64,000 nucleotides of DNA from assembly GCF_019977195.1 (NCBI RefSeq), contig NZ_AP024643.1, positions 4,030,001 to 4,094,000 of the forward strand, written 5' to 3'. Of the stretch, positions 1-8,710 are shown piece by piece; positions within the stretch are counted from its first letter, which is position 1, and each line of letters opens with the position of its first letter. Source of the DNA: Arthrobacter sp. StoSoilA2. Lineage in GTDB: Bacteria > Actinomycetota > Actinomycetes > Actinomycetales > Micrococcaceae. The position numbers and the translations under genes were made by a program. The notes under the pieces were generated by a model that worked only from the letters and a program-made list of their open reading frames with translations, was not told the origin of the DNA and ran no database searches.

Positions 1-133
1 AGTCCCGCAAGAGAACGACGGATGATGCGTAGCGGGCGGCCCTGGGGGTCCGCTCGCCGAGCTCAAGCCAGTTTCGTGCCGCCCCTTCGAGTGCCGGGGG
101 GAGTGCGAACAGGCGGCGGGCAAGCTGCGGCAA
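1..133 (-). CDS. NUDIX-like hydrolase, N-terminal part only
   Basis: The reading frame runs off the left edge of the window. It is open from a TTG at 133, just after a frame-specific stop that overlaps the end of ridA. The visible 44 residues end in RYASSVVLLRD, which resembles the first beta strand of actinobacterial NUDIX hydrolases, where a conserved VVLLRD stretch precedes the NUDIX box. An AAGGAA lies upstream of the TTG, but the spacing is long, so the start is uncertain. The gene follows ridA by 17 bases on the same strand and is probably co-transcribed with it. The NUDIX box itself is outside the window, so the family call is an inference. Confidence 0.4.
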   Translation of the reverse strand, partial: MPQLARRLFALPPALEGAARNWLELGERTPRAARYASSVVLLRD

Positions 134-150
134 TTGGGTGAACCGGTTCC

Positions 151-687
151 TTAGCTGAATTCAGCGATGAGCTCGACTTCGACGGGAGAGTCGAGCGGCA
201 GGACGGAAACGCCGACGGCGGAGCGTGCGTGCTTGCCGGCGTCGCCCAATACCTGGCCGAGAAGTTCGGAGGCACCATTGATGACTCCGGGCTGGCCGGT
301 AAACGTGGGTTCGGATGCAACAAAGCCAACTACTTTGACGATGCGGGTGATGCGGTCGAGGTCGCCGATGACGCTCTTGACGGCAGCGAGGGCGTTGATG
401 GCACAAACAGCGGCGTAGCGCTTGGCATCCTCAGGATCGACTGTTGGTTCATCGGAGGTACCCAACTCGCCGAGCGAGACCTTGCCCGTAGCTTCGAGTT
501 TGCCATTAATAAAGGGCAGCTGGCCTGACGTGTAAACGTAGTTGCCGGAGACGACCGCCGGCACGTAGTCGGCAACCGGCGTGGCGACCTCGGGAAGGGT
601 CAAGCCGAGCTCGGCGAGACGCTGCTCAACAGCCGACGTCGGAGCGCCGGATTCCGCGGCAGACGTGGTTTCTGCGGGGGTTGTCAT
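151..687 (-). CDS. ridA: RidA family reactive-intermediate deaminase
   Basis: This 178-residue protein belongs to the RidA/YjgF/TdcF family, which hydrolyses reactive enamine and imine intermediates released by PLP enzymes in the cytoplasm. The sequence shows the family pattern: a VVSGNYVYTSGQLPF strand, a central AVCAINALAAVKSVIGDLDRI helix and a C-terminal HARSAVGVSVLPLDSPVEVE segment. An ORF extends 50 codons further upstream, but that part overlaps the DUF4177 gene in another frame and is low-complexity, so the ATG at 687 (MTTPAETT) is preferred. The gene follows the DUF4177 gene with a two-base gap, so the two are likely one transcript. The N-terminus has about 25 extra residues compared with short RidA proteins. 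Confidence 0.88.
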   Translation of the reverse strand: MTTPAETTSAAESGAPTSAVEQRLAELGLTLPEVATPVADYVPAVVSGNYVYTSGQLPFINGKLEATGKVSLGELGTSDEPTVDPEDAKRYAAVCAINALAAVKSVIGDLDRITRIVKVVGFVASEPTFTGQPGVINGASELLGQVLGDAGKHARSAVGVSVLPLDSPVEVELIAEFS

Positions 688-689
688 GA

Positions 690-845
690 TTACTGCTTCT
701 CCCTCTTCAGGTATGCAACAAGGCCTTTGCCATCGGGTCCACCGACGACCTGGACAAGCTCCCAGCCGTCCTCGCCCCATTGGTCCAGAATCTGCTTCGT
801 GGCGTGAATAATGAGCGGAATCGTGGCGTACTCCCATTTGGTCAT
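690..845 (-). CDS. DUF4177-like small protein
   Basis: This 51-residue protein has the DUF4177 pattern, with MTKWEYATIPL at the start, GEDGWELVQVV in the middle and a basic end. Such proteins are usually small cytoplasmic proteins of unknown function. The ATG at 845 gives the typical family length; longer in-frame extensions read into the divergent PBP gene. It is directly upstream of ridA, two bases apart, and diverges from the penicillin-binding protein gene across a 37-base gap that must hold both promoters. No catalytic residues can be assigned. Confidence 0.75.
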   Translation of the reverse strand: MTKWEYATIPLIIHATKQILDQWGEDGWELVQVVGGPDGKGLVAYLKREKQ

Positions 846-882
846 GACAGAAAGCCTAGCCCTTGCCGGTAAAGTGGAAAAC

Positions 883-3183
883 ATGGTGACTCGCAAGAAC
901 CCCATATTCGACACTGCCACCACCCTCGGAAAGATTCTAGGTTTCCTTGGCGTGAGCGCGATTTGTGGCGTCCTGGTGGCGGGCCTGTTGGTCCCCGCAG
1001 CCGCCGTTTCGGGCAGTGCCGCAAGTGGTTCCATCCAGTTCTTTGACACTCTGCCGGCGGAGCTGCAGGTGGATCCGCCCAGCCAGAACACGACGATTCT
1101 GGCGAAGGACGGTACGCCGATCGCCTCCATCTACGCGGAGAACCGTACCAAGGTTCCGCTGGACCAAATGAGCCCGTTCATCAAGGACGCTGTCATCGCC
1201 ATCGAGGACAGCCGTTTTTATGAGCACGGCGGCATCGATACCACCGGCATCATGCGAGCCATCGTGAGCACCGCCCGCGGCAACAAGCAGGGCGCGTCCA
1301 CCATTACGCAGCAATACGTTAACAACGTCATCAATGAGTCGCTGGTGGCCTCCGGCAAGGACGAAGACGTCAAGCTGAACGGCCTGAACAAGGGCGTCGG
1401 AGATAAGCTCCGCGAGATGAAGCTTGCTATCGCCCTGGAGAAGAAGTTCTCCAAGGAGCAGATCCTTGAGGGCTACCTCAACATCGTCTTCTTCAACCGT
1501 GACGCGTATGGCATTGAAGCTGCCTCCAAGTTCTTCTTCAGCACTACTGCGAAGGATCTGACACTTCCGCAGGCAGCCTTGCTCGCTGGTTTGGTGAACA
1601 GCCCGTCCGCCTTCGATCCGATCACCAACCCGGATAACTCCAAGAAGCGGCGCGACCTTGTGCTGGCTGCCATGGTGAACCAGGGCAAGATCTCCCAGGC
1701 TGAGTACGACGAAGCGGTAGCCACCCCTGTCACCACCAAGGTCACTCCCGCACGCCAGGGTTGCGCTTACGCCACCATGGCTCCGTATTTCTGCGACTAC
1801 GTGCTCCACTTGCTTTTGAACAACCCGGCGTACGGCGAGACCTCGGACGAGCGCGAAAAGCGGGTGATGCGCGGCGGCCTGACCATCCGGACCACCCTTG
1901 ATCCCACTGCGCAGACCGTTGCCCAGCAGCAGGTTGATGGGACAGCCGGCGCCAACCCGGACAAGTGGGGTGCCTCGATCGTCTCGGTCCAACCGGGTAC
2001 CGGCCAGATCGTCAGCATGGCCCAGAACACTGTCTGGCTCCCCCAAGAGGGCAAGTTCGATCAGACCCAGAACTTCAATGTGGACGTCCTCGATGCCGAG
2101 GGCAACGACCTCAATGGCATCGGCGGTTTCCAGCCCGGTTCTACGATGAAGCCGTTTACGTTCGCTGAATGGCTGAACGAGGGCAAGTCGATGAATACGA
2201 CGATTAATGCTTCGGTTCGCAGGTACCCCCAGAACTTCCGGTGGCGGAATACCTGTCCTGCACCCACTGTTGGCTGGTACGACGCCACGAACGGCACTTT
2301 CGACCTGCAGAACTCGGATGAGGGTTACTACAGAAACATGACGGTCCTGTACGGCCTCATGAACTCGATCAACACAGCCACCTTTGCTTCTGCTTCCCAG
2401 CTGGACCTGTGTGGCATCCAGGGCATTGTCGATGCCACGGGCATCCACGGCGGCCTGCCTGCACGGGATGACACCGGTAAGATCACGGATCCCAACCCCA
2501 AGGTGCCCATGACCACTCTGGGTAACCTCATTGGTTCCACCCAGACTGCACCTCTCACCATGGCAACGGCGTTCGCCACGTTCGCTGCCGATGGCAAGTA
2601 CTGTGCGCCAATCGCGATTACTTCGGTGAAGGACCAGTCCGGCGCCGATCTCCCGGCGCAATCCTCCAACTGCAAGGATGCCGTCAAACCTGAAGTTGCC
2701 CGGGGCGTGGCGTATGCCATGCAGGAAGTCTTGAACGCCGGTTCGGGTTCGCTGATCCGCCCTGCCCTTTCCACGCGTAACAACTTCCCCGTAGCCGCCA
2801 AGACCGGTACCAACGACACCAACGGTTCCACGTGGGTTGTCGGCTACACCACCGGGTTGGCAACGGCTTCCTGGTTCGGTGACCCTTTGGGTGACCAGAA
2901 GCGACCGGGCCGGAACCTGACCGTCAACGGCAAGTTCTACCAGTCGATCGATGGTTACATGATTGCTGGTCCGCAGTTCACCAACTACATGCTGGCCGTT
3001 GCCCCTGCATATGGCACCAACCCGTTCCAGGCGCCCCCGTCCAACCTCCTCGGAGGTTCAACTCCGCAGCGCAGTACCGCCCCGGCACCTACGCAAAACA
3101 ATCCCGCCCCGCCGGCACCCCCTACCAACACTGGCGGCAATAGCGGCAACGGCGGCAACGGCAACGGCCCTGGCAAGGACTAA
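883..3183 (+). CDS. Class A penicillin-binding protein (transglycosylase/transpeptidase)
   Basis: This 766-residue bifunctional cell-wall synthase polymerises glycan strands and cross-links the peptides outside the membrane. After a short cytoplasmic tail there is one membrane helix (about residues 18-45). A GT51 domain follows, with the catalytic Glu in EDSRFYEHGG near residue 108 and the QQYVNN and EQILEGYLN motifs. The transpeptidase domain has SxxK in GSTMKPF (Ser420), SIN at 495-497 and KTG at 640-642. The C-terminus is a Pro/Gly/Asn-rich tail. The start at 883 is chosen because upstream codons overlap the divergent gene. The metallophosphoesterase gene follows after two bases. A close paralogue lies at 52956-55136. 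Confidence 0.93.
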   Translation: MVTRKNPIFDTATTLGKILGFLGVSAICGVLVAGLLVPAAAVSGSAASGSIQFFDTLPAELQVDPPSQNTTILAKDGTPIASIYAENRTKVPLDQMSPFIKDAVIAIEDSRFYEHGGIDTTGIMRAIVSTARGNKQGASTITQQYVNNVINESLVASGKDEDVKLNGLNKGVGDKLREMKLAIALEKKFSKEQILEGYLNIVFFNRDAYGIEAASKFFFSTTAKDLTLPQAALLAGLVNSPSAFDPITNPDNSKKRRDLVLAAMVNQGKISQAEYDEAVATPVTTKVTPARQGCAYATMAPYFCDYVLHLLLNNPAYGETSDEREKRVMRGGLTIRTTLDPTAQTVAQQQVDGTAGANPDKWGASIVSVQPGTGQIVSMAQNTVWLPQEGKFDQTQNFNVDVLDAEGNDLNGIGGFQPGSTMKPFTFAEWLNEGKSMNTTINASVRRYPQNFRWRNTCPAPTVGWYDATNGTFDLQNSDEGYYRNMTVLYGLMNSINTATFASASQLDLCGIQGIVDATGIHGGLPARDDTGKITDPNPKVPMTTLGNLIGSTQTAPLTMATAFATFAADGKYCAPIAITSVKDQSGADLPAQSSNCKDAVKPEVARGVAYAMQEVLNAGSGSLIRPALSTRNNFPVAAKTGTNDTNGSTWVVGYTTGLATASWFGDPLGDQKRPGRNLTVNGKFYQSIDGYMIAGPQFTNYMLAVAPAYGTNPFQAPPSNLLGGSTPQRSTAPAPTQNNPAPPAPPTNTGGNSGNGGNGNGPGKD

Positions 3184-3185
3184 CC

Positions 3186-4133
3186 GTGCAGTTCCCTGAT
3201 TCCCTGGCAAACCGCGTCCGCACTATCGGGCGCGGTTTCGCCGTCACCACTGCCCTCGGCGCCACTGCCGGCGCGGCAGCTGCTGCCTACGGTTGGTGGG
3301 AAAAGGACCAGTTCGGGGTCCGTCGTGAGACTCTCCCCATCCTCCCCGAAGGGTCTGAGCCGTTCCGCGTACTGCACCTGAGCGATATCCATTTCGTTCC
3401 CGGACAGTACAAGAAAACCCGGTGGCTGCAGTCTTTGGTGGATTTGAAGCCCGATCTTGTAGTCAACACCGGAGACAACCTCAGCCATGAACAGGCCGTG
3501 GATCCGCTGATCAGCGCCCTCCGGCCTCTCATGGAATTTCCCGGCGTCTTCGTCCCGGGCTCCAACGACTACTACGCACCCAGGATCAAGAACCCTGCGG
3601 GCTACTTCCGCGGACCGTCGAAGCTCAGGACCGATCCCATCAAGCTCGACTGGCCCAGATTGCGGTCTGCTTTCGGCATGGGAGGCTGGATCGACCTCAC
3701 CAACCGTGCGCAGTCGGTGGTGTTGAACGGCCTGCGTTTCGATTTCTCGGGCGTAGACGATCCCCACTTGAAGCGCGAACGCTATGCCGGTTGGCCCCGC
3801 GGCACCGTGAACCAGGATGCCCGCCCTCATTTGAGGGTCGCCGTCATCCATGCGCCGTACCAGCGCGTCCTGGACCACTTCACCGAAGCCGAGGCAAACC
3901 TGATCCTCGCCGGACATACTCATGGTGGCCAGATCTGCATCCCAGGTTACGGCGCTCTCGTCTCCAACTGCGACCTGCCGACATGGCGGGCCAAGGGCCT
4001 CCACGATTGGGAAAGCGACGGGTTCACGACGCCGGTGAACGTCTCAGGCGGCATTGGCACCTCGCGCTACGCCCCGGTCCGGATCGCGTGCCGCCCGGAA
4101 GCGGTCCTGCTGACGCTCACGGCCCGCAGCTAA
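3186..4133 (+). CDS. Membrane-anchored metallophosphoesterase
   Basis: This 315-residue protein is a calcineurin-like metallophosphoesterase of the YaeI/YkuE type. The five metal-binding motifs are visible in order: LSDIHF, NTGDNLSHE, PGSNDYY, VIHAPYQ and AGHTHGGQ. A hydrophobic Ala-rich segment at about residues 17-35 suggests a membrane anchor or signal sequence. The GTG start at 3186 lies two bases after the PBP stop, so translation is probably coupled. Family members that act on the cell surface have been linked to UDP-diacylglucosamine or lipid phosphate hydrolysis; the substrate here is not known. Pairing with a class A PBP is common in actinobacteria. Confidence 0.87.
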   Translation: MQFPDSLANRVRTIGRGFAVTTALGATAGAAAAAYGWWEKDQFGVRRETLPILPEGSEPFRVLHLSDIHFVPGQYKKTRWLQSLVDLKPDLVVNTGDNLSHEQAVDPLISALRPLMEFPGVFVPGSNDYYAPRIKNPAGYFRGPSKLRTDPIKLDWPRLRSAFGMGGWIDLTNRAQSVVLNGLRFDFSGVDDPHLKRERYAGWPRGTVNQDARPHLRVAVIHAPYQRVLDHFTEAEANLILAGHTHGGQICIPGYGALVSNCDLPTWRAKGLHDWESDGFTTPVNVSGGIGTSRYAPVRIACRPEAVLLTLTARS

Positions 4134-4256
4134 TCGCCGCGCGCAGCTAAAACGCCGCGCGCATCTCAACGCATGGACCATTACGAATCCCAATAACTGG
4201 GGAACTTTCCACATAGCAAAGTGTGGTCCTGTGAAACGAATCACGGCATGGCATAG

Positions 4257-4279
4257 GGTAGTTGCTACGGGAAACTACC
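4257..4279. promoter_or_regulatory. Inverted repeat upstream of ABC exporter operon
   Basis: GGTAGTT and AACTACC form 7-bp arms around a 9-base spacer, ending 37 bases before the exporter start. The AGTTGC core resembles operators of MarR-type repressors that control multidrug ABC operons, but no MarR gene is in the window, so the regulator is unassigned. The rest of the 4134-4316 gap shows no credible gene. Confidence 0.4.
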
Positions 4280-4316
4280 TCCGCACCATCTGAAGATCCA
4301 GCTGTTGAGAGCGGGC

Positions 4317-6116
4317 ATGTCCAAACAAACGTCATTCTTCACATCCGTCGGCCGCCTGTACCCTCATGTGCGGCCCATCCTCCCCCGGCTTTTTATGGGC
4401 CTCCTCTGCGCACTGCTCGCCAGCATCGTCGCGCTGACGATTCCCCAGGTGCTGCGTGTATTGGTCAACACGTCGCTTCAACCCGGCGGTGACCCAGGCG
4501 CTGTCTGGATTGCCGCCGTCGTGATTCTTGCGCTTGGTGTGGCTGAAGCCGGACTGGTGGCCTTGCGCAGGCAGTTCGTGATCAACCCGGCTACGACGGT
4601 TGAGACGAGGATGCGCGTATCGCTGTACGGTCACCTCCAGCAGCTCACAGTGTCTTTCCATGATCGCTGGGGCTCCGGCCAGTTGCTGTCCCGCGCCATG
4701 ACGGACTTGAGTTTTCTGCGCCGCTGGATGGCGTTCGGCGCGATCATGCTGGTGGTCACCACGTTGACAGTGATTATTGGCGTCGGAGTCATGTTCTCCA
4801 TGAGTTGGCAACTGGCGTTGATCTTCCTCGGCGCGGCTGTGCCGATCATGGTCAATTCGTTCCGCTTCCGCCGTCGCTTCAGCCGGGCCACACGCCTCAG
4901 CCAGGATCAGGCGGGCGATCTTGCTACCACCGTGGAAGAGTCCGTCCACGGCATCCGCGTCCTGAAGGCTTTCGGCCGCAGCCGCGAAGCGCTGGAGAAT
5001 TTCAACGGCCAGGCAGAAGAGCTGCGGCAGACGGAGATTGCCAAGGCGAAGCAGCAAGCCGGCTTCACGCTGGTGGTCACGTTGCTGCCTGAGTTGGCAC
5101 TGGGCGTCGGACTGGTGGTGGGCATCATGCTCGCAGCAAGCGGACAGTTGAGTATCGGCTCGCTGGTTGCGTTCTTCGCCACCGCCGCCGTGGTGGCCAC
5201 TCCCGTGGAATTTTCCGGCATGCTCCTGGCCATGGCACTGACTGCCAAGACTGCACTGGACCGCCACTTCGAAGTCATGGATACCGAGAACACCATCACT
5301 TCGCCGGATCATGCCGAGGTGCCGGCAACGGTGAGGGGAGCCTTGCGCTTTGAGCACGCGGGCTTCGGATTCGACGACGGCGGGATGCTCCTGCACGACA
5401 TCACCCTGGACATTCGTCCGGGCGAAACCATGGCACTGGTGGGCATCACCGGCAGTGGCAAGAGCTCCCTGCTGCAACTGGTCCCCCGCCTGTACGACGT
5501 CAAGGAAGGCTCCGTGACGATTGACGGCGTGGACGTCCGCGACTACGACATCGAGGAACTCCGGCGGATCGTGGCGGTGGCTTTCGAGGACACCACATTG
5601 TTCTCAAGCTCGGTACGGGACAACGTCCTGCTCGGCGCCGCTGAGCCCAGCGAGGCCGCCCTTGACGAAGCTTTGGACGTCGCCCAAGCCCACTTCGCGT
5701 ACTCTTTGCCGGACGGTGTCGACACCCTGATTGGTGAGGAAGGATTGAGCCTTTCAGGTGGCCAGCGGCAGCGCATTGCCCTCGCCAGGGCCATCGCTGC
5801 GAAGCCGAAAGTCCTGGTCCTGGACGACCCTCTCTCGGCTTTGGACGTCAACACTGAGGAACGCGTGGAAGCAAGGCTGCGCGAGGTACTTCACGAGACA
5901 ACCACGCTGATCGTCGCACACCGGCCTTCGACCGTGGCATTGGCGGACCGCGTGGCATTGCTTGAGAACGGAACCATCACCGCAGTCGGAACCCACACGG
6001 AACTGTTGACCGAAAACGCCCACTACCGCTACGTCATCGCAAGCCTGGATACCGGTCCGAGAGATCTGGACAGCGAACTGGACGAGCTCGAAGACGCCGA
6101 GGAGGCCCGCCGGTGA
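4317..6116 (+). CDS. ABC exporter half-transporter, degenerate-site subunit
   Basis: This 599-residue half-transporter has six predicted membrane helices followed by an ATPase domain. Walker A is GITGSGKSS, the signature is the canonical LSGGQRQ, and Walker B is VLVLDDP. The catalytic glutamate after Walker B is replaced by aspartate. The partner at 6113-7945 has the glutamate but a variant signature. Together they form one consensus and one degenerate ATP site, as in heterodimeric exporters such as BmrCD and TM287/288. The ATG at 4317 is preferred over a TTG at 4305. The two genes overlap by four bases. The substrate is likely a lipid or a drug but cannot be read from sequence. Confidence 0.9.
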   Translation: MSKQTSFFTSVGRLYPHVRPILPRLFMGLLCALLASIVALTIPQVLRVLVNTSLQPGGDPGAVWIAAVVILALGVAEAGLVALRRQFVINPATTVETRMRVSLYGHLQQLTVSFHDRWGSGQLLSRAMTDLSFLRRWMAFGAIMLVVTTLTVIIGVGVMFSMSWQLALIFLGAAVPIMVNSFRFRRRFSRATRLSQDQAGDLATTVEESVHGIRVLKAFGRSREALENFNGQAEELRQTEIAKAKQQAGFTLVVTLLPELALGVGLVVGIMLAASGQLSIGSLVAFFATAAVVATPVEFSGMLLAMALTAKTALDRHFEVMDTENTITSPDHAEVPATVRGALRFEHAGFGFDDGGMLLHDITLDIRPGETMALVGITGSGKSSLLQLVPRLYDVKEGSVTIDGVDVRDYDIEELRRIVAVAFEDTTLFSSSVRDNVLLGAAEPSEAALDEALDVAQAHFAYSLPDGVDTLIGEEGLSLSGGQRQRIALARAIAAKPKVLVLDDPLSALDVNTEERVEARLREVLHETTTLIVAHRPSTVALADRVALLENGTITAVGTHTELLTENAHYRYVIASLDTGPRDLDSELDELEDAEEARR

Positions 6117-7945
6117 GCGCCACAACCTTTGGAACCGCCAACGAGGACAACACGCTCCTGAGCAAAGCAGACAGCAAAGCAGTACGACGCCGGTCACTCG
6201 CCTTGCTGGGCTCGCTGATCCGCCCGGTGCGGTTGCGTTTCTGGATGACGATCGTGATGGTGGTGGTTTCGCAGCTCACCCGCGTTGCGGGGCCGGCCCT
6301 GATCGCCTTTGGGATCGACACCGCCTTGCCCGCATTGCAAGCCGGTGACAATGGACCGTTGGTGCTCGCCGGTGCTTTGTACCTGGCTGCGGCCGTCGCC
6401 ACTGCTGCTATGACCGCCCTCTACGTAACGTCCACAGCCCAATTAAGCCAGGCCATGCTGCTGGACCTCCGGGTCCGCGTCTTCAGGCATACCCAGCGGT
6501 TGAGCCTTGAATTCCATGAGAAGTACACGTCCGGCCGCATCATCGCCCGTCAAACCTCGGACCTCGAAGCGCTGCGGGAATTGCTGGACTCCGGCGTAAG
6601 CTCCCTCGCGTCGGGCATGCTGTTCATGCTCTTCACGGCCTTCACGGTATTTGCCTTGGACTGGCGCAGTGGATTGATCATGCTTGCGGCGGGTGTGCCC
6701 ATGTTCTTCCTCGCGCGCTGGTACCAAAAGCATTCGCAGATTGCTTTCCGGGAATCCCGCGTGGTTTCGGCCCGGTTGATCGTGCACTTCGTGGAAACCA
6801 TGACCGGTATCCGTGCCGTGAAGGCCTTCCGCAAGGAGCGTGAGAACGCTGACCGCTATGGTGCGTTGGCTGAGGACTACCGCAAGAACACCGTGCGCTC
6901 CATCAACCTGAACGGCATCTTCCAGCCGGGACTGGTTCTGATCGGCAACGTGTGTGTGGCTGCAGTCCTGTTGTTCGGCGGGTTCAGGGTGCTCAGCGGA
7001 GACCTCGCCGTGGGCGTCCTCCTGGCCCTCATCCTGTCCACCAAGCGCTTCTTCCAGCCGGTGGACCAGATGGCCATGTTCTACAACTCCTTCCAGAGCG
7101 CACAGGCGGCATTGGAAAAAGTATCCGGGCTCCTGGAGGAAGTGCCTACCGTCCGGCCTCCGAAGAACCCTGTGCCGCTGAACAGTTCACGCGGAGAGAT
7201 CGACTTCAAGGGTGTGCAGTTCGGGTACAGCGATGGCAAGGTGGTTGTGCCCAAACTGGACCTCCACATTCCGGCTGGCCAAACCGTTGCCCTGGTCGGG
7301 CAGACAGGCGCGGGTAAGTCCACCTTGGCCAAACTCGTTGCGCGCTTCTACGACGTCACGTCCGGCGCCATCACTTTGGACGGAGTTGACCTTCGCGACC
7401 TCGCTACCACCGACCTACGCCGCGCAGTGGTCATGGTGACCCAGGAAGCCTTCCTCTTCAGTGGCTCCGTGGCGGAGAACATCGCATTGGGACGACCTGA
7501 AGCTTCCCGAGCCGAAATAGAGGCTGCCGCTAAAGCAGTGGGCGCCCATGAATTCATCCTGAGCTTGCCCGAAGGATATGACACGGATGTCAATAAGCGT
7601 GGTGGGCGGGTCTCATCGGGGCAGCGCCAACTTATCGGCTTCGCCAGGGCTTTCCTCGCCGCGCCGGCCGTCCTGATTCTCGACGAAGCAACGTCGTCGC
7701 TGGATATTCCTTCGGAGCGGATGGTCCAGGCAGGGCTTGCGCATCTTCTGGAGGGTGTCGCCGGCCAGAATGCTGCCCGCACTGCCATCATCATCGCCCA
7801 CCGTCTCTCCACTGTGGAGACAGCAGACAGGGTGCTGGTGGTCCACGACGGCCGGATTGTCGAGGACGGAACACCGGCCGAGCTGATCACTGGTGGCGGC
7901 CGGTTTGCGCGGCTTCATGGTGCATGGAGGGACTCGCTCGTGTGA
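6113..7945 (+). CDS. ABC exporter half-transporter, catalytic-site subunit
   Basis: This 610-residue protein is the second half of the heterodimeric exporter. It has an N-terminal six-helix domain and a C-terminal ATPase with Walker A GQTGAGKST, the variant signature VSSGQRQ and Walker B VLILDEA with the catalytic glutamate. The ASSLD-like D-loop and IIAHRLST switch histidine are present. The GTG start at 6113 overlaps the upstream stop as GTGA, which indicates translational coupling. A tRNA-Pro gene follows after 75 bases. Confidence 0.9.
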   Translation: MSATTFGTANEDNTLLSKADSKAVRRRSLALLGSLIRPVRLRFWMTIVMVVVSQLTRVAGPALIAFGIDTALPALQAGDNGPLVLAGALYLAAAVATAAMTALYVTSTAQLSQAMLLDLRVRVFRHTQRLSLEFHEKYTSGRIIARQTSDLEALRELLDSGVSSLASGMLFMLFTAFTVFALDWRSGLIMLAAGVPMFFLARWYQKHSQIAFRESRVVSARLIVHFVETMTGIRAVKAFRKERENADRYGALAEDYRKNTVRSINLNGIFQPGLVLIGNVCVAAVLLFGGFRVLSGDLAVGVLLALILSTKRFFQPVDQMAMFYNSFQSAQAALEKVSGLLEEVPTVRPPKNPVPLNSSRGEIDFKGVQFGYSDGKVVVPKLDLHIPAGQTVALVGQTGAGKSTLAKLVARFYDVTSGAITLDGVDLRDLATTDLRRAVVMVTQEAFLFSGSVAENIALGRPEASRAEIEAAAKAVGAHEFILSLPEGYDTDVNKRGGRVSSGQRQLIGFARAFLAAPAVLILDEATSSLDIPSERMVQAGLAHLLEGVAGQNAARTAIIIAHRLSTVETADRVLVVHDGRIVEDGTPAELITGGGRFARLHGAWRDSLV

Positions 7946-8020
7946 GGAGCGACACCGCCTTCTCGATTTCGCATCCCGCAGCGATTCAGCTATCCTTGAA
8001 CAGTTGCTTTCGCAGCGGAT

Positions 8021-8097
<77 letters not shown>

Positions 8098-8103
8098 AAT
8101 ACG

Positions 8104-8137
8104 AAAATGGCGTCGAGAAATCGGCGCCATTTTTGTT
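8104..8137 (+). terminator. Terminator after tRNA-Pro
   Basis: AAAATGGCG pairs with CGCCATTTT around a 12-base loop, and the T run follows directly. It lies 7 bases after the tRNA and ends that transcript. Confidence 0.85.
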
Positions 8138-8226
8138 TGCCCGGATCCGCTGCTAACCCTGGAGCCGCCACCCACGACGCGCTTCCACCACGTTACGCAT
8201 CTTCACCCGCGCCACGCGTCCCCGAT

Positions 8227-8290
8227 GGCGACTCCCAAATCCGGGTGTCGCCTGCCCGTTGCCGGCTCCTGGGCGAATGTGGGTGTCGCC
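8227..8290. repeat. Intergenic imperfect palindrome with repeated GGGTGTCGCC
   Basis: GGCGACTCCC (8227-8236) pairs with GGGTGTCGCC (8243-8252) except for one base, and GGGTGTCGCC occurs again at 8281-8290. The 8138-8311 stretch has no gene that I can support. A 104-residue ORF across it is GC-shadow sequence. This resembles the other gene-end palindromes in the window. Confidence 0.5.
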
Positions 8291-8311
8291 GGAGCACTCC
8301 CGGGCAAAAGA

Positions 8312-8347
8312 AAACCCCGGAGCATCGCTCGTCACGCTCCGGGGTTT
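8312..8347 (-). terminator. Terminator of the secreted peptide gene
   Basis: A 12-bp perfect stem, AAACCCCGGAGC with GCTCCGGGGTTT, encloses a 12-base loop. On the minus strand it is followed by a T-rich TTTTCTTTT tract. It lies 18 bases after the stop of the small peptide gene. Confidence 0.88.
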
Positions 8348-8364
8348 CCTCAGTAGTTACTGTT

Positions 8365-8586
8365 TTACATAGGATCCGGCCAGTTGCCGATGGACGACGT
8401 CGTGTACGTCGTGTCACCTGACTTGGTAGGTACCGTGGTGGTGGACCTCATAGGATCGGGCCAGTTACCAATAGCACTTACCGAGCCGGAATCTGCCGCT
8501 GCAGCAGCAGAGACGACTGCGGGAGCCGCAACCGTAAAAGCGAGAGCGCCTGCCAAGGCCACAGAAGCAGCCATTTTCTTGAACAT
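8365..8586 (-). CDS. Small secreted peptide precursor with duplicated IGNWPDPM
   Basis: The 73-residue product starts with a clear Sec signal: MFKK, a hydrophobic Ala/Val/Leu core, then an AxA-type cleavage region near residues 26-31. The mature part is only about 43 residues. It contains IGNWPDPM at residues 39-46 and again at 66-73, where it forms the exact C-terminus. The ATG at 8586 is preceded by GGGGAA at proper spacing; an upstream TTG gives only four more residues. The gene diverges from an HTH-TPR regulator, has its own promoter and has a strong terminator. By position and layout it resembles RRNPP pheromone precursors, whose signal is released from the C-terminus. I do not recognise the family itself, and the signalling role is an inference. 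Confidence 0.78.
   Translation of the reverse strand: MFKKMAASVALAGALAFTVAAPAVVSAAAAADSGSVSAIGNWPDPMRSTTTVPTKSGDTTYTTSSIGNWPDPM
8368..8472 (-). repeat. Two coding copies of the IGNWPDPM motif
   Basis: The copies are at 8368-8391 (C-terminal) and 8449-8472. They differ at three third-codon positions (Ile ATC/ATT, Gly GGC/GGT, Pro CCG/CCC) and at no amino acid. This is what selection on the peptide itself would leave after an old duplication. Confidence 0.9.
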
Positions 8587-8643
8587 ATTGTTCCCCAATG
8601 CGAGTCGGATTCGTTACGGAAATTGCACGGTCCCTGTTGACAT

Positions 8644-8676
8644 ACATTGTAAAATGTTTTCCACAGAGACTGTCAA
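8644..8676. promoter_or_regulatory. Overlapping divergent promoters and palindrome between peptide and regulator genes
   Basis: For the minus-strand peptide gene, TTGACA (8676-8671) and TACAAT (8651-8646) form a -35/-10 pair with a 19-base spacer. On the plus strand TAAAAT at 8650-8655 could serve as -10 of the regulator gene. A palindrome, ACATT-GTAA-AATGT at 8644-8657, covers both -10 elements. A protein bound there would control both genes. Confidence 0.55.
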
Positions 8677-8710
8677 GGTTTAGGTCAAAAGACACCTGTA
8701 GGAGGGCCCC

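Noticed and set aside
937..2661. 574-codon open frame on the minus strand opposite the PBP
   Set aside because: It lies wholly antisense to a gene with clear PBP motifs, has no recognisable domain and reflects high GC at third codon positions.
8107..8421. 104-codon ORF after tRNA-Pro
   Set aside because: It starts within the tRNA terminator and runs over the terminator and end of the peptide gene on the other strand.
8384..8683. 99-codon ORF antisense to the small secreted peptide gene
   Set aside because: The minus-strand reading has the signal peptide, repeats, promoter, ribosome site and terminator; this one has none.
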